The notes under the pieces are model-generated. The model had not been told where the DNA came from and searched no databases. It saw only the letters and a list, made by a program, of their open reading frames with translations. This document shows, in pieces, positions 16,104 through 25,598 of a stretch of DNA of 64,000 nucleotides (positions within the stretch are counted from its first letter, which is position 1; each line of letters opens with the position of its first letter). A program made the position numbers and the translations under genes. Source of the DNA: Stygiolobus caldivivus (GTDB lineage Archaea > Thermoproteota > Thermoprotei_A > Sulfolobales > Sulfolobaceae); contig NZ_AP024597.1 in the NCBI RefSeq assembly GCF_019704315.1, forward strand, positions 620,001-684,000, written 5' to 3'.

Positions 16104-17225
16104 ATGGTTAGGGGTAAAACGATCCTCGTAATAGGGTTCGTTATAATGTGCTTTAACTCTCTATACCAGTATGCATGGAATGCCCTACTCCCTCTCTTTA
16201 AGTCGGGCTTTGGCGTGTCTCTCGTCGAGGTCGAGCTGGCGTTTTCTCTCTTTACTGTCTTTTCGACCACTTTTCAGATAGTCGGAGGGAGTATTGCGGA
16301 CTACAGGGGCCCAAGGCTAATCGGGGTCATCTCGTCATTGCTCTCTGGAATAGGTTTTTTAGGGACTTCCTTCAGTAGCTCGATCTATGAGTTTTATACC
16401 TTCTGGTCTTTGGGCAGTATAGGAGAAGGTATACTTTACGGTATAGCTGCTAACTTGGCTGTGAAGTGGTTCCCTAGTAAGAGGGGCTTCGCCACCGGGT
16501 TTGTTTCCCTGGGCTTCGGTCTGGGTTCTGCTATAGCAAACCCGTTTATAGCGTCTTCTTCGTCCTTTAGGGCCCCTACTTTAGTTATAGGGCTGGTCGA
16601 AATAGTTATCCTACCGCTTCTCCTTTATGCCATAGATTACCCTAAAAAAGTGAAAGGGGATAGGCCTACTACAGTTATAAGGACCGTTACTTGGTGGTTG
16701 ATTTACGTATCCTTTTCTACCTCTGCCGTCCCATTAACAGTCCTGTCTTCGTCTCTTTCTGTCTTATCTCCTAAAGACCTCTTAGTCCTCCTCGTAACTG
16801 TCTTCCCGTTACTCAGCGGGGCCAGTAGACCGATTATAGGTTATTTGTCTGACAGCTTCGGGAGGGTAGGCACTACTTCGGCGGTTCTTTTCGCGATGAT
16901 TATAGGTAGTACTTTTTTCCTATTGGGTCTTATAGTCCCTTCAGTTGTAATAATAGGGTTTTTCGGTGGTTCTATGATTACCTTGTTTTTTGCGTTATCT
17001 GGAGATATATTCGGTGAAAAGTACTCAACTGCTAATAACGCAATCCTATATACTGGTAAAGCATTAGCGGGTGTTCTAGGTAGTACTGTCTTTAGCCTTC
17101 TCTTCTTGTATAATCCCCTTTATGCTAAAGTATTCGTGTTGGCAAACGCTGTAGGGGGGTTCATCTTGATCGTTTCTGTATTGTTGTTAAGTAAAAGGGG
17201 TAAGTCTAGTGTTGGGGTTCATTGA
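16104..17225 (+). CDS. MFS transporter, oxalate/formate antiporter-like
   Basis: Major facilitator carrier with 12 membrane helices, 373 residues from the chosen start. The cytoplasmic loop 2-3 signature GSIADYRGPRLIG (matching GxLADRxGxR) and GYLSDSFGRVGTTS between helices 8 and 9 place it in the MFS, and the short loops resemble the OFA (oxalate:formate) branch. The substrate is unknown. The upstream ATG at 16044 is unlikely: TATA-like sites at 16031-16036 and 16065-16073 would start transcription beyond it, and ATG 16104 has an AAGGGGT ribosome-binding site. The 3' end overlaps the convergent next gene by 20 bases. Confidence 0.82.
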   Translation: MVRGKTILVIGFVIMCFNSLYQYAWNALLPLFKSGFGVSLVEVELAFSLFTVFSTTFQIVGGSIADYRGPRLIGVISSLLSGIGFLGTSFSSSIYEFYTFWSLGSIGEGILYGIAANLAVKWFPSKRGFATGFVSLGFGLGSAIANPFIASSSSFRAPTLVIGLVEIVILPLLLYAIDYPKKVKGDRPTTVIRTVTWWLIYVSFSTSAVPLTVLSSSLSVLSPKDLLVLLVTVFPLLSGASRPIIGYLSDSFGRVGTTSAVLFAMIIGSTFFLLGLIVPSVVIIGFFGGSMITLFFALSGDIFGEKYSTANNAILYTGKALAGVLGSTVFSLLFLYNPLYAKVFVLANAVGGFILIVSVLLLSKRGKSSVGVH

Positions 17226-17733
17226 AGGTTGAAGCTACTTTTAGTGCAATATCTTCTTGTTCACTTATTATTTTGAAATATAAGGACAAGCCTCGGATTA
17301 CGTTTTCTATTCCCGACTTCAAACTCTTTGCGTCGCTCTTTAGTGAGAGGCACCCGTTTTCGTTTTCCTCAAATTGGAAGTCCTTAATTATGTCGTTGAC
17401 TAAGTCTAGCCCCGGGAAGGGGGTTAGGCACAGTTCTTCTGTAGTAGATAAGGTATCGTCCTTTAGTTCTAATGTAAGTACGTATTTTACATTACCTGGT
17501 TTTTCTAGCACTTCTGCCAACCTTTCCAGTTTTACTTCTTCTAGCTCTTTTAGTTTATTTGATGGAAAGTCTTTGCTCACAAGGATAACGTAATTACCTA
17601 TTTGTTTATATAAGTACTGACCTTCTATTCCGGTAATGTTATACCAGCCGTCCTCATTAATATCTCCAAGGATATATCTTGATATAGAATTTCTGAACTC
17701 AAGTAAGTTTGTATAAATTTCGATCCTTGCCAT
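17206..17733 (-). CDS. Conserved-looking hypothetical protein, 175 residues
   Basis: Soluble acidic protein without signal peptide or membrane helix and without a family I recognise. Predicted strands at the start (ARIEIYTNLLEFRNSISRYI, then GNYVILVSKDFPS) are followed by charged helices and a hydrophobic helix near residues 145-160 (GIENVIRGLSLYFKIISEQE). The ATG at 17733 is the first good start. The gene overlaps the 3' end of the MFS gene by 20 bases. It stands alone, and no role can be inferred from the neighbours. Confidence 0.6.
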   Translation of the reverse strand: MARIEIYTNLLEFRNSISRYILGDINEDGWYNITGIEGQYLYKQIGNYVILVSKDFPSNKLKELEEVKLERLAEVLEKPGNVKYVLTLELKDDTLSTTEELCLTPFPGLDLVNDIIKDFQFEENENGCLSLKSDAKSLKSGIENVIRGLSLYFKIISEQEDIALKVASTFNEPQH

Positions 17734-18033
17734 GTGTGTAGTTGTGTTTTCATCAGTGTAAAATCTTGTGTTTTAACTTGTGCTCTGTGTTTTCTCAATA
17801 TCCTTATTTTCAACATAGAATTTCAAGTTCATTATCTTATATGTCTTAATAATATTTATCGTAGTATGCTGATCAGTGTTTAATTACTTGTTTTATATAA
17901 TACACATTTTTAGTAACTAATTACCATTACTTTTTAAAGAGTTTATCTTTACAGAATTTAATTAAGGCTTTCCCTACGTGTATTTGAAAAGTTAAGTTTA
18001 ATAGCACAGCGATAACGCGTGAAGAATGGAGAA

Positions 18034-19626
18034 ATGACCCAAGAGAATAAATCCTTATTCCTAAGGGAGAGCTCCGGGCTAGTAAGAGAGGTGAGCCCAT
18101 GGGCTTCTATGTCAGCCACGTTTGGACTTGTGACGGGAGGTGTACCTATTCTAATCCTTTCGTGGTTATTTACAGCTCCCGGAGCTAATTGGATACTTTC
18201 TTTTTTACTCATGTTACCTGCAACCCTAGGTATGGCTTTCCTATTTTATGTTGCAGGGGTGTCCATGCCCAGGGCGGGAGGCGACTATGTGTTTAACAGT
18301 AGGGCAGTTCACCCTGCTGTAGGTTTCGTGAACTACTGGGGTCTATTCATAGGGTTTGCCCTATCCCTTGGTTACTATAGTTATCTAGCTGCCCAGTGGT
18401 TTGCCTATTTATTTTCAGGGATAGGCCTCGCATATAATAACTCTTACTTCTTGTCTATAGGGAACTTTTTAGGTACGACAGAAGCAGAAGTCCTGTTGGG
18501 TACAGTAGTCGTTATAATGTCCACCCTATTGGGGGTCTTTACCCGTTTTCAGTGGAAATTCGTGCTTTACGGGGGTCTGATATCCTTAATAACTTCAGTT
18601 GTAATGTTCGGTGCTTTAGCGACTATACACCCTGCTAACTTTGCTACAGCCCTAGCCCAGAATACCGGAGTCCCAAATGCATATAACGAAGTGATAAATG
18701 ACGCAACGTCAAACGGGTTATCTTTCTATCCTGCTGCGTATGCTACCGTCTTAGCTGGCCCGGTGGTCTGGTACTACTATACTTGGTATAATTTACCTGC
18801 ATCTTGGAGCGGTGAGATGAAAAAACCAAAGCTTAACATACTATATGCCACTATAGTTTCTATATTACTTATAGCAATTTACTACATTGTATTTACGTAT
18901 TTAAACTTAAACGCTTTTGGTTATAAATTCCTTACTGCGTGGAGCTACATATCTAATAATGGGGTTAATGATACTGTCTACAATGACCTGCAGAGCATAG
19001 GTACTTTCACACCTTATTTCGCGTTTATTGTTACTCACAGTTTACCCCTCTTCATTATAATGTTTATTGCACTATGGTTACCCAATTTTTACAGCAATCC
19101 ACCTTTAGTAGTAGCCTTAGTGAGGTACTTGTTTGCTTGGTCATTTGACCGTCTTATGCCGTCTTGGTTAGCTGATGTTAACGATAGAGTAAAAGCACCG
19201 GTGAAGGCTACGATATTAGTGGGTATACTAGGCGAATTGGGCGTATTACTTTATGCGTTTAATACCCCTATAGCTATTGTTGACACTACAGTAGTCTTTG
19301 AGATAGGTTACGCGGTGTTTGCACTGTCTATAGCGTTAATGCCTTTTGTAAGAAAGAACTTGTTCAAAAACGCCGTTATGTACAGGCAAAGTATAGGCAA
19401 AATGCCTATAGTTAGTGTAATAGGTTTCTCCATATTTGCCTTCTTAGTTTATATTCTAAGTATAACATGGGGTAATCCAATATTGTTACCGGTAAACTTC
19501 CCGACCTTATTATCTCTAGCTATAATATATGCCTCTGGGGCTATGATATATTTCGCATCGTATATATATAATAAGAGTAGAGGGATAGACTTAAGTATCC
19601 TATTTGAAGAAATACCTCCAGAGTGA
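18034..19626 (+). CDS. APC-family amino acid permease
   Basis: Amino acid/polyamine/organocation transporter, about 530 residues with 12 helices. The N-terminus [21 protein letters not shown] is the characteristic unwound helix 1 region, followed by [39 protein letters not shown] matches the conserved loop after helix 6. The substrate is not predictable. ATG 18034 is preferred; an in-frame GTG at 18019 adds five residues, but the TATA-like AGTTTAATAG (17995-18004) would place the transcript start after it. A TTTCCTTTTTT run after the gene may terminate it. Confidence 0.85.
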   Translation: MTQENKSLFLRESSGLVREVSPWASMSATFGLVTGGVPILILSWLFTAPGANWILSFLLMLPATLGMAFLFYVAGVSMPRAGGDYVFNSRAVHPAVGFVNYWGLFIGFALSLGYYSYLAAQWFAYLFSGIGLAYNNSYFLSIGNFLGTTEAEVLLGTVVVIMSTLLGVFTRFQWKFVLYGGLISLITSVVMFGALATIHPANFATALAQNTGVPNAYNEVINDATSNGLSFYPAAYATVLAGPVVWYYYTWYNLPASWSGEMKKPKLNILYATIVSILLIAIYYIVFTYLNLNAFGYKFLTAWSYISNNGVNDTVYNDLQSIGTFTPYFAFIVTHSLPLFIIMFIALWLPNFYSNPPLVVALVRYLFAWSFDRLMPSWLADVNDRVKAPVKATILVGILGELGVLLYAFNTPIAIVDTTVVFEIGYAVFALSIALMPFVRKNLFKNAVMYRQSIGKMPIVSVIGFSIFAFLVYILSITWGNPILLPVNFPTLLSLAIIYASGAMIYFASYIYNKSRGIDLSILFEEIPPE

Positions 19627-19640
19627 TTTTATAAGTAATA

Positions 19641-19651
19641 TTTCCTTTTTT
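19641..19651 (+). terminator. Pyrimidine-rich terminator after the APC permease
   Basis: TTTCCTTTTTT, 14 bases after the stop codon and before the convergent antiporter gene; U-rich tracts end transcripts in Sulfolobales. Confidence 0.4.
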
Positions 19652-19700
19652 CCAATTTATTCATTTAATAACTTATTATTTTAAAAATCCATTTAACTTA

Positions 19701-21197
19701 TTATTCTGTTATTTTTCTTAATAATTCTCTTTCATAGACTACTCCCGATAATTTACCCTCCTTATCGACCACTGCGATCACTGAAGTCTCCGTTTCCCTG
19801 AACTTTCTTAATACGTCAATGACCCTTGTATTTTCGTCTACTATCTCAACGTCCTCAAGACCTACGTCGCATACTTTAAGTTCCTCGTAGTCATTAGGGT
19901 CAATTTCCAGTAAGGTAGTCATGGTAATCATTGAGGTCGGTCTACTTTGGTCATTAATTACTACGAAAGCCCTAACCTTCTTCTCGTTCATAAGGTCTAC
20001 CACTCTCCTTAAATTGTCCTCACATGTTACAAACACTTTTTCTTCTATTACGTTCTTTATAGGCATAGTCAAGTTTACCTTTTTCTTTTCTCCCCTTGGC
20101 TTACCATACCTCAGCCTAAACATTAAAGGAAAGAAGAGTGCCGTATAAGTAATAGCCAACGTGGAGAAAGAGTATTGGAAAGGAGTAATTATTGAAGACG
20201 CTAAAGCTGTAATGAGGAGCGAAACGTCCACCCCTCCTTTGACTGAAGTCCCTAAGCCATTAAGTATTTCATCTATGTCCTGAGTTTTAGCAACTAGGAA
20301 CCCAGATGCGAATTTGCTTAGTACAGTGGCTGAAAAAAGTATAGCTGACAAAAGTAGTAGGTCAATACTTATCTTTACAAAATATAACCCTATACTGACA
20401 AAAAATAAAGGTTCGAAGAACCCATACGTGAATGCATGAAGCCTTTCCTTTAAATGCGGTCTGTCTGAGAAATAGTCTCTGAGTAAAAAGCCGAGAAATA
20501 GGGCCGCTATCGCCGAGTTAAAGCCATAAATTTCAGCCAAGAAGCCTACAATTAAAATTATGGAGATTGTGGTTGCGAATTCTATTTCTCTGACCTTAAA
20601 GTATCCTTCAATTGCCTCCAGTATTTTAGCTATGTATTTCCCTGATACTGTGATCAAAATCACCAATAGTAAAGTCCCTATAAACTGAATAACGGAAAAG
20701 TGAGTTATTATCGAAAAAGTAAAAATTGAGATAATTTCGTTAAGTACGGACTGGTTGAAAATTTTTATACCTAGCCTTTCCTTTGCGATCCCTATATCTG
20801 AGAGCAGTCTCGTCAAAGGCCCTACACTGGTCATTGCGAGCGGGATTATTATGACTAGGTTAAATTCACCTACGTAATACAAGGTTAACCCTACAGCCAC
20901 TATCGGTATTATTAACTCTAAGATAGATGCTAGTAAGTCTTTCTTATCGACACTGAATTTTTCTCCTATTTCCTCAACGCCAGCTAAGAAGAGTAGAAAT
21001 ACTATCCCCAGTGAGGCAATAAAGGAAATTATGTCGTTCAGTTTTATAACGCCTAAGACACCCGGGCCTAGTATAATTCCTATGAGTATCGGTCCGACAA
21101 ATTTAACGAGACTTAACCTTCCGAATAATTCTTCCATTAGTTTCGCTCCTAGCAGCATTATTCCTAAGAACAGTAGACTAATAAGGGCGGCATTCAT
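19701..21197 (-). CDS. CPA2-type cation/proton antiporter with C-terminal CBS pair
   Basis: A 498-residue protein. The first ~370 residues form a Kef/NapA-like monovalent cation:proton antiporter with about 12-13 helices (LLGAKLMEELFGRL, GPILIGIILGPGVLG, GFNSAIAALFLGFLLRDY, FEPLFFVSIGLYFV). The last ~110 residues carry two CBS motifs (MNEKKVRAFVVINDQSRPT and FRETETSVIAVVDKEGKLSG), which usually sense adenine nucleotides and gate transport. The classical ND pair of the CPA2 core is not obvious, so ion specificity is open. In an acidophile it likely serves pH or potassium homeostasis. It is divergent from the DedA gene with only ~35 bases between starts. Confidence 0.85.
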   Translation of the reverse strand: MNAALISLLFLGIMLLGAKLMEELFGRLSLVKFVGPILIGIILGPGVLGVIKLNDIISFIASLGIVFLLFLAGVEEIGEKFSVDKKDLLASILELIIPIVAVGLTLYYVGEFNLVIIIPLAMTSVGPLTRLLSDIGIAKERLGIKIFNQSVLNEIISIFTFSIITHFSVIQFIGTLLLVILITVSGKYIAKILEAIEGYFKVREIEFATTISIILIVGFLAEIYGFNSAIAALFLGFLLRDYFSDRPHLKERLHAFTYGFFEPLFFVSIGLYFVKISIDLLLLSAILFSATVLSKFASGFLVAKTQDIDEILNGLGTSVKGGVDVSLLITALASSIITPFQYSFSTLAITYTALFFPLMFRLRYGKPRGEKKKVNLTMPIKNVIEEKVFVTCEDNLRRVVDLMNEKKVRAFVVINDQSRPTSMITMTTLLEIDPNDYEELKVCDVGLEDVEIVDENTRVIDVLRKFRETETSVIAVVDKEGKLSGVVYERELLRKITE

Positions 21198-21232
21198 AGC
21201 AAAGAACTTTTTATGCTCTACGATTTAAAAGT

Positions 21233-21823
21233 GTGTCGATGTACGTATTTAAAGGTATTTCGGGCTACTTAACTATCCTTGCATTAATGATATTAGAAGG
21301 GATAGGTTTTCCAGTCCCCAGTGAGGTGATAATGCCCCTAGTAGGTTACTTTTCTAAACTTGGATACTTAGACCTGCTAGGAGGTGTTTTAGTAGGTACT
21401 TTAGGTAGCCTTACGGGGTCAATAGTTGACTACTATCTTGCCTTAAAGTTAGGCCCTACTTTTGTGAGAAAATTCGGTAAGTACGTGATGTTAGATACTG
21501 AAAAAGAGGCAAAGCTCGTGAACTGGTTTAACAGACACGGTATACTGGCTGTTTTTGGGTTCAGGTTTGTCCCAAAATTTAGGGCGTTAATATCTTTTCC
21601 TGCAGGGTTAGCGAGAATGAATTTTGTAATCTTCATTGTCTTTACTTTTCTTGGACATTTTATATGGGATATTTCATTAGCTTACGCTGGCTTTTCACTC
21701 TACAATAACATAAATTATATTATCATGCTAGCGGAGAAGTTCTCAGAAGTATTATTAATTGTAACACTGGTATTAATCGCTATTTACGTCATATACAAAT
21801 ACAAATTTACTTCCCGCTCTTAA
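21233..21823 (+). CDS. DedA/SNARE-associated family membrane protein
   Basis: A 196-residue integral membrane protein of the DedA family (lipid scramblase-like proteins). Family motifs are EGIGFPVPSEVIMPLVGY (about residues 21-38), GTLGSLTGSIVDYYLALKLG and FNRHGILAVFGFRFVPKFRALISFPAG, with the F/G-R-F-x-P-x-x-R element typical of DedA, then HFIWDISLAYAGF. GTG 21233 or ATG 21239 may be the start; a TATA-like CTTTTTATGC about 25 bases before favours ATG 21239 on a leaderless mRNA. Convergent, overlapping the MscS gene end by 17 bases. Confidence 0.87.
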   Translation: MSMYVFKGISGYLTILALMILEGIGFPVPSEVIMPLVGYFSKLGYLDLLGGVLVGTLGSLTGSIVDYYLALKLGPTFVRKFGKYVMLDTEKEAKLVNWFNRHGILAVFGFRFVPKFRALISFPAGLARMNFVIFIVFTFLGHFIWDISLAYAGFSLYNNINYIIMLAEKFSEVLLIVTLVLIAIYVIYKYKFTSRS

Positions 21824-22700
21824 TTTGCCAGTAAGCTTGGTCAAACGCCCTATTTACTAAGTTAATCAAGTCGTTTAGTTCGTTCACGTTTGTAAGGCGT
21901 ATAATTACGGTAAATACGTTAGTCCCTCCGTTCTTGTTCGAGAAAATTATTTGCGGCATCTGGGTATTATCTTTGATATAGTCCTTTAGTATATCTTTAG
22001 CCCTTTCCATAACCTTTACACCTTCTACGTCAGCGTTTAGGGAGACTTGTAATGGGTATACTAGTCCTCCTTCACTTCTTTCTAGTTTCTGAAAAACAGT
22101 ATTGCCGAGAAAGGCGGAGTTGGGTATTTTTACTAAGTTCCCGTAAATTGTCAGTACTTCAGTAAAAAGTATCGATACTTTTCTAACTTCCCCTATAATA
22201 GGGTTACCCCAGATCCATGAAATTAATGACACTGCGTCACCTGGGCTTAGAGTCCTGCTTGATGTCACAAGTACTCCGGACAAGATATTCTGTGCAACTG
22301 TTTGGACCGCGAGGCCTATTATGATACCACCAACAGCACCCCCTACTACCACTCCGGTAAGGTTTATGTGCAAGGCTGTCAGTATAGCTAGGACTAAGAC
22401 AGTATACAGTACAACATCTAAGGAGAACTTTATTATGTTAGCTACTCCCCGTTCTAGTTTGGTTAGGACCGTCATCGAGAGTATCTTTTGTATTATGTTT
22501 ATAATGAGGTATCCTCCAACTGCTATTAAGACTATATCTATCCCGGTTATTATTTCCGATTCGAAGGTAGAGATATCCGTGCTAATGGGAGTTGGGAGTA
22601 TTGTTATCAGGACTTTTAGGATCACCTTTAAGAGGAAGTATATTATAGCTACCACGACTAGTATTATTAAGATCTTAATTAGCTGATTCCTCCATTGCAT
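21807..22700 (-). CDS. mscS: MscS-family mechanosensitive channel
   Basis: A 297-residue small-conductance mechanosensitive channel that releases solutes at hypo-osmotic shock. Three membrane helices come first. The pore helix is glycine/alanine-rich (VVGGAVGGIIIGLAVQTVAQNILSG, about residues 118-142), followed by the MscS beta domain (LSPGDAVSLISW, GEVRKVSILFTEVLTIYGNLVKIPNSAF) and a short C-terminal alpha/beta domain. It is the last gene of a four-gene minus-strand run with a glycosyltransferase and two unknowns, 30 bases after the preceding gene. Confidence 0.92.
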   Translation of the reverse strand: MQWRNQLIKILIILVVVAIIYFLLKVILKVLITILPTPISTDISTFESEIITGIDIVLIAVGGYLIINIIQKILSMTVLTKLERGVANIIKFSLDVVLYTVLVLAILTALHINLTGVVVGGAVGGIIIGLAVQTVAQNILSGVLVTSSRTLSPGDAVSLISWIWGNPIIGEVRKVSILFTEVLTIYGNLVKIPNSAFLGNTVFQKLERSEGGLVYPLQVSLNADVEGVKVMERAKDILKDYIKDNTQMPQIIFSNKNGGTNVFTVIIRLTNVNELNDLINLVNRAFDQAYWQIKSGK

Positions 22701-22730
22701 ATTTGTGATAACGTGCTATTAGTAAAAAGA

Positions 22731-23174
22731 TTAACGTGACTTTATCCTTCTATATAATCTATAAAAAAATACTATAAGTGCTATCTGACCGAAATCGAGT
22801 ATTAATTCTGGTGGTGCTGAGCCGTACTTTACATAGAAAAATAGGGGTAGGACATAAATTTCTGGCTTCCATATTGTATAGATTAAGTAAAAATTAAGGT
22901 AATTTAAAATAGCGAAAGAGAGAGCGGAAGAATCTATTATTGAATTTACCAGCATGCTCTCAGACCCCCAGAACAGCACTGTCACGATAATAAAGACAAT
23001 AAGTAATATAAACCCCGAAAAAGAAAGACCTACCGGTATTTCTAAGTCGTAGTTTGGGAAGTGCGTAGGTTCGTCAATAGGTGCTAGCGGCCCTAAAGCT
23101 AACGCGACTATTATGAACAATATTGTAAGTGCTATAACGTAGGAATAGTAATTTATGAGTTTGCTAAAACTCAT
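22731..23174 (-). CDS. Hypothetical membrane protein, four helices
   Basis: A 147-residue protein with helices near residues 10-30, 50-70, 78-98 and 118-138, ending in a basic tail (RLYRRIKSR) that should be cytoplasmic. No family recognised. Its ATG overlaps the stop of the preceding 171-residue gene by 4 bases, and MscS follows after 30 bases, so it is translated in the same operon. The extracytoplasmic loop (LAPIDEPTHFPNYDLEIP) is acidic. A role in the envelope or with the channel is possible from context only. Confidence 0.62.
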   Translation of the reverse strand: MSFSKLINYYSYVIALTILFIIVALALGPLAPIDEPTHFPNYDLEIPVGLSFSGFILLIVFIIVTVLFWGSESMLVNSIIDSSALSFAILNYLNFYLIYTIWKPEIYVLPLFFYVKYGSAPPELILDFGQIALIVFFYRLYRRIKSR

Positions 23175-23686
23175 TCAATACCCTCTTCTTTGAGTTTTAA
23201 TAAAACTTTTCCTACCTCGTCGACCAAGTCTTTTAACGAAGAATAAGCTTCTCTAACTTGTTCTTCTCGAGGGCCGTAAATCGCAAACTCTCCGCTAGAT
23301 ATACAGTATTGTGGTAAAAGCAAGCCATAGTTACCGCAAAACCTCGTAAAATTAATTTGTGGCTTGTCTTTGAGTTTTAATAGCTTAACTTGAGTATCTA
23401 TATGTATTATAGCTTTTTTATTATTATATTCAAGGACTTCGTTACTACTCCTTCCTAGGACGAAGTATAAGGCTTTGAGTAAATTTAGGTCTTCGTTATT
23501 AAAGGGCAACTCTAAACTTAGTCCTTTAAATTTGAGGGTATTACCTTCAATTGAAAACTTTGTTTCAAAACACCACAGACTAGAGTATGTTTTCCTTATG
23601 GTATTATTTTTTAAGTAAATTATTTCGTTTTTCTTGTTCTTGACTCCTACTTCTCTACTAGTTGTGGTGCATATTTCTACCTTCAA
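23171..23686 (-). CDS. Hypothetical protein in the GT2-MscS operon
   Basis: A 171-residue soluble protein, unrecognised. Mostly beta-rich at first (IIYLKNNTIRKTYSSLWCFE, LKFKGLSLELPF), then a C-terminal helix (EAYSSLKDLVDEVGKVLLKL). Four cysteines (one in each of CTTT, WCFE, FCGN and YCIS) could bind metal, but the spacing is not a known finger. The start overlaps the upstream glycosyltransferase gene by 29 bases and the stop overlaps the next gene by 4, so it is tightly coupled. No function inferred. Confidence 0.62.
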   Translation of the reverse strand: MKVEICTTTSREVGVKNKKNEIIYLKNNTIRKTYSSLWCFETKFSIEGNTLKFKGLSLELPFNNEDLNLLKALYFVLGRSSNEVLEYNNKKAIIHIDTQVKLLKLKDKPQINFTRFCGNYGLLLPQYCISSGEFAIYGPREEQVREAYSSLKDLVDEVGKVLLKLKEEGIE

Positions 23687-24581
23687 CTTCTTCTTTCAAC
23701 CTCTCTCTAAATTTTTCAGGAGGTAATTTATCTTCAATCCCTTCTATAGCTAAACCAATCCCTATTTTTTCCTCCTCCTCGGTCACTATACTATGCAATT
23801 CTTTCAGGAGGTCTAAGTCTATAGGGAAAATGTAATTAAACATGTAAGGGGATGTAAATTTTTCTATACGTAGTGCCATATCGTCTTTTATCGGTCTTGA
23901 TAAAGAGTCATTATCTAGGTGGACTACCTTTGCTATTTTTGCTTTCATTGAGGAGTAACCCAGCTTTATTGAGTTAACGGCTAAGAACGATTCATTATAG
24001 CTCCCCCTTAAGCTGTAAGTTAAAACCCTTGAATTGCTATATACTTCTTTCTTCATGCTCATGTTTACTCCAGCTATAGCAATACTTTTACCGTAGCCCG
24101 TCTCTCTATCTACGCTAAACCCGGTCTTGGTTAAGTATGCCTTATACTCCTTGAAAGAATGTGAGTATTCCTCCATAAATTTAGTCCCCTTTAGCTTTTC
24201 ATACAAAAAGTTAGGGTAATTTGTCCACATTCTTCCTTCAACTTCTCCCGTGACTATCCCTACGTCTTTATTATTTTCATGGAACTCAGTGTGCTCTAGC
24301 ACCCAGTTTTTAGCTGGCATGGCGTCATCATCAGTAGTTAAAAGGATTTTACCTCGGGCGTTGCTCAGAATTAGGTTAAGTGCTTCTTCAAAAAGTCCCG
24401 TATCTTGTTCTATGAACCGTATCGAAAGTTGCTTTTCATATTTTTCGAATTCGCGTGTCAAGTTGCCCCTATAAGTTATCAAGACGTCGAAGTCGTCCTC
24501 TGACTGCTCTATTAGTGCCCTTAAAGTCTTATGTAGGGACTTTCTTAATAGGCTTGGGATCCCTACTGTGGCTTTGCCCAT
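23658..24581 (-). CDS. Family 2-like glycosyltransferase
   Basis: A 307-residue GT-A fold enzyme without membrane helices. It opens KATVGIPSLLRKSLHKTLRALI, typical of GT2. The nucleotide/metal motif is LTTDDDAMPAKNW (DxD, about residues 81-93), and NARGKILL precedes it as usual. The sugar and acceptor are unknown. It leads the operon GT-hypothetical-membrane protein-MscS and is divergent from a small exported protein, so surface glycan synthesis is the likely theme. The start is ATG 24581, with only 33 bases to the divergent gene. Confidence 0.8.
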   Translation of the reverse strand: MGKATVGIPSLLRKSLHKTLRALIEQSEDDFDVLITYRGNLTREFEKYEKQLSIRFIEQDTGLFEEALNLILSNARGKILLTTDDDAMPAKNWVLEHTEFHENNKDVGIVTGEVEGRMWTNYPNFLYEKLKGTKFMEEYSHSFKEYKAYLTKTGFSVDRETGYGKSIAIAGVNMSMKKEVYSNSRVLTYSLRGSYNESFLAVNSIKLGYSSMKAKIAKVVHLDNDSLSRPIKDDMALRIEKFTSPYMFNYIFPIDLDLLKELHSIVTEEEEKIGIGLAIEGIEDKLPPEKFRERLKEEVEGRNMHHN

Positions 24582-24614
24582 ATCTTTTAAAGTAGGTCTT
24601 AATAGTATTTATAT

Positions 24615-25061
24615 GTGAATACTAAACTGCTCGCTGTTCTTTTAATAATTTCCGTCTTAGCTAATGTTTACTTAGCTTACCTTCTCTCTCATGTTATACA
24701 GACTCAATATTTAGGTTTCGCTAAGAATTCTTCAACTGTATCCCAAACTAGTCCTACTTCGGTTAAATCCGAGACGCTATCTTTCACAAGGTCTTTTATT
24801 TTAGTCCTAAAGCATGATTCAAGAGTGAGTTTTAATTTAGTTACTGACAGTAACGTGACGTATGTTTTAGTCATAATAACACTAATACATGAGGGCCATC
24901 ATAAAGAGGAACTACTAATTTTGACAAACCATAATACGTCAGTCATAAAAGAATTTGATAAGGGAGTTTATAAAGTAAGTGAAGAGTTCAGTATAGTATA
25001 TTCTGGTTATCTAAATGAAAGCCAAATTTATGTAAACATACAAGTAAATCCTAATGATTGA
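24615..25061 (+). CDS. Small exported protein, unknown
   Basis: A 148-residue protein starting with GTG. A hydrophobic helix at residues 5-28 (LLAVLLIISVLANVYLAYLL) serves as signal or anchor, followed by a Ser/Thr-rich linker (SSTVSQTSPTSVKSE) and a beta-rich ~90-residue domain with several N-x-S/T sites (NVTY, NTS, NES). This is the layout of Sulfolobales surface proteins. HEGHHKEE in the middle is histidine-rich but is not an HExxH motif. It is divergent from the glycosyltransferase operon. No family recognised. Confidence 0.6.
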   Translation: MNTKLLAVLLIISVLANVYLAYLLSHVIQTQYLGFAKNSSTVSQTSPTSVKSETLSFTRSFILVLKHDSRVSFNLVTDSNVTYVLVIITLIHEGHHKEELLILTNHNTSVIKEFDKGVYKVSEEFSIVYSGYLNESQIYVNIQVNPND

Positions 25062-25214
25062 TGACAAGTATTGTAATATTATGACCCAGCTGAGCGTATG
25101 TTTTCTATATCATTATAGGTATTAACCCTAGGTACTAATCCTAATATAGTTAATCTCTTATTTTCTTATTATACGGCTGTTTAACCTAAAAACTTTTCAT
25201 TGTAACACATATAT

Positions 25215-25598
25215 TTATTTTCCTAATATTAAAGGTAATAGGAATATAGCGAACATTAAATTAAAGAATACTATAATCGTAATAATTGTGTATAATTTAT
25301 TTCTCTCTGAAGCGAACTGAATAATTCCGAGGAATACTCTAACTACTGGTGTCGCTATTAGGATCATCAGGCCTAGGTATACATAGTCTAGGGGTCTAAG
25401 ATCGGGCAACCCTGATACTATTTCTGAGGGTATAAAAATAGAACTATTTACTATAGAGTTTGGTGAAGCTATTTGTTCAATACTGAAACCATTGGAACCC
25501 TGAAAGGTAAATAGCAATATTACTCCAATAATTATAAGTACTGCACTTATTATGACTCCTATCCTTAAAGCATAACCTATAATATCATTAAAATCCAA
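25215..25598 (-). CDS. DUF1634 membrane protein, partner of TauE (copy 1)
   Basis: A 127-residue protein with three helices (about 10-32, 72-92, 100-122). It begins IGYALRIGVIISAVLIIIGVIL and has PLDYVYLGLMILIATPVVRV, the hallmark of DUF1634. It lies directly downstream of TauE copy 1, overlapping it by 11 bases, the usual family arrangement. It probably assists or regulates sulfite/sulfonate/anion export, but this is unproven for the family. The second copy is at 27810. Confidence 0.83.
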   Translation of the reverse strand: MDFNDIIGYALRIGVIISAVLIIIGVILLFTFQGSNGFSIEQIASPNSIVNSSIFIPSEIVSGLPDLRPLDYVYLGLMILIATPVVRVFLGIIQFASERNKLYTIITIIVFFNLMFAIFLLPLILGK

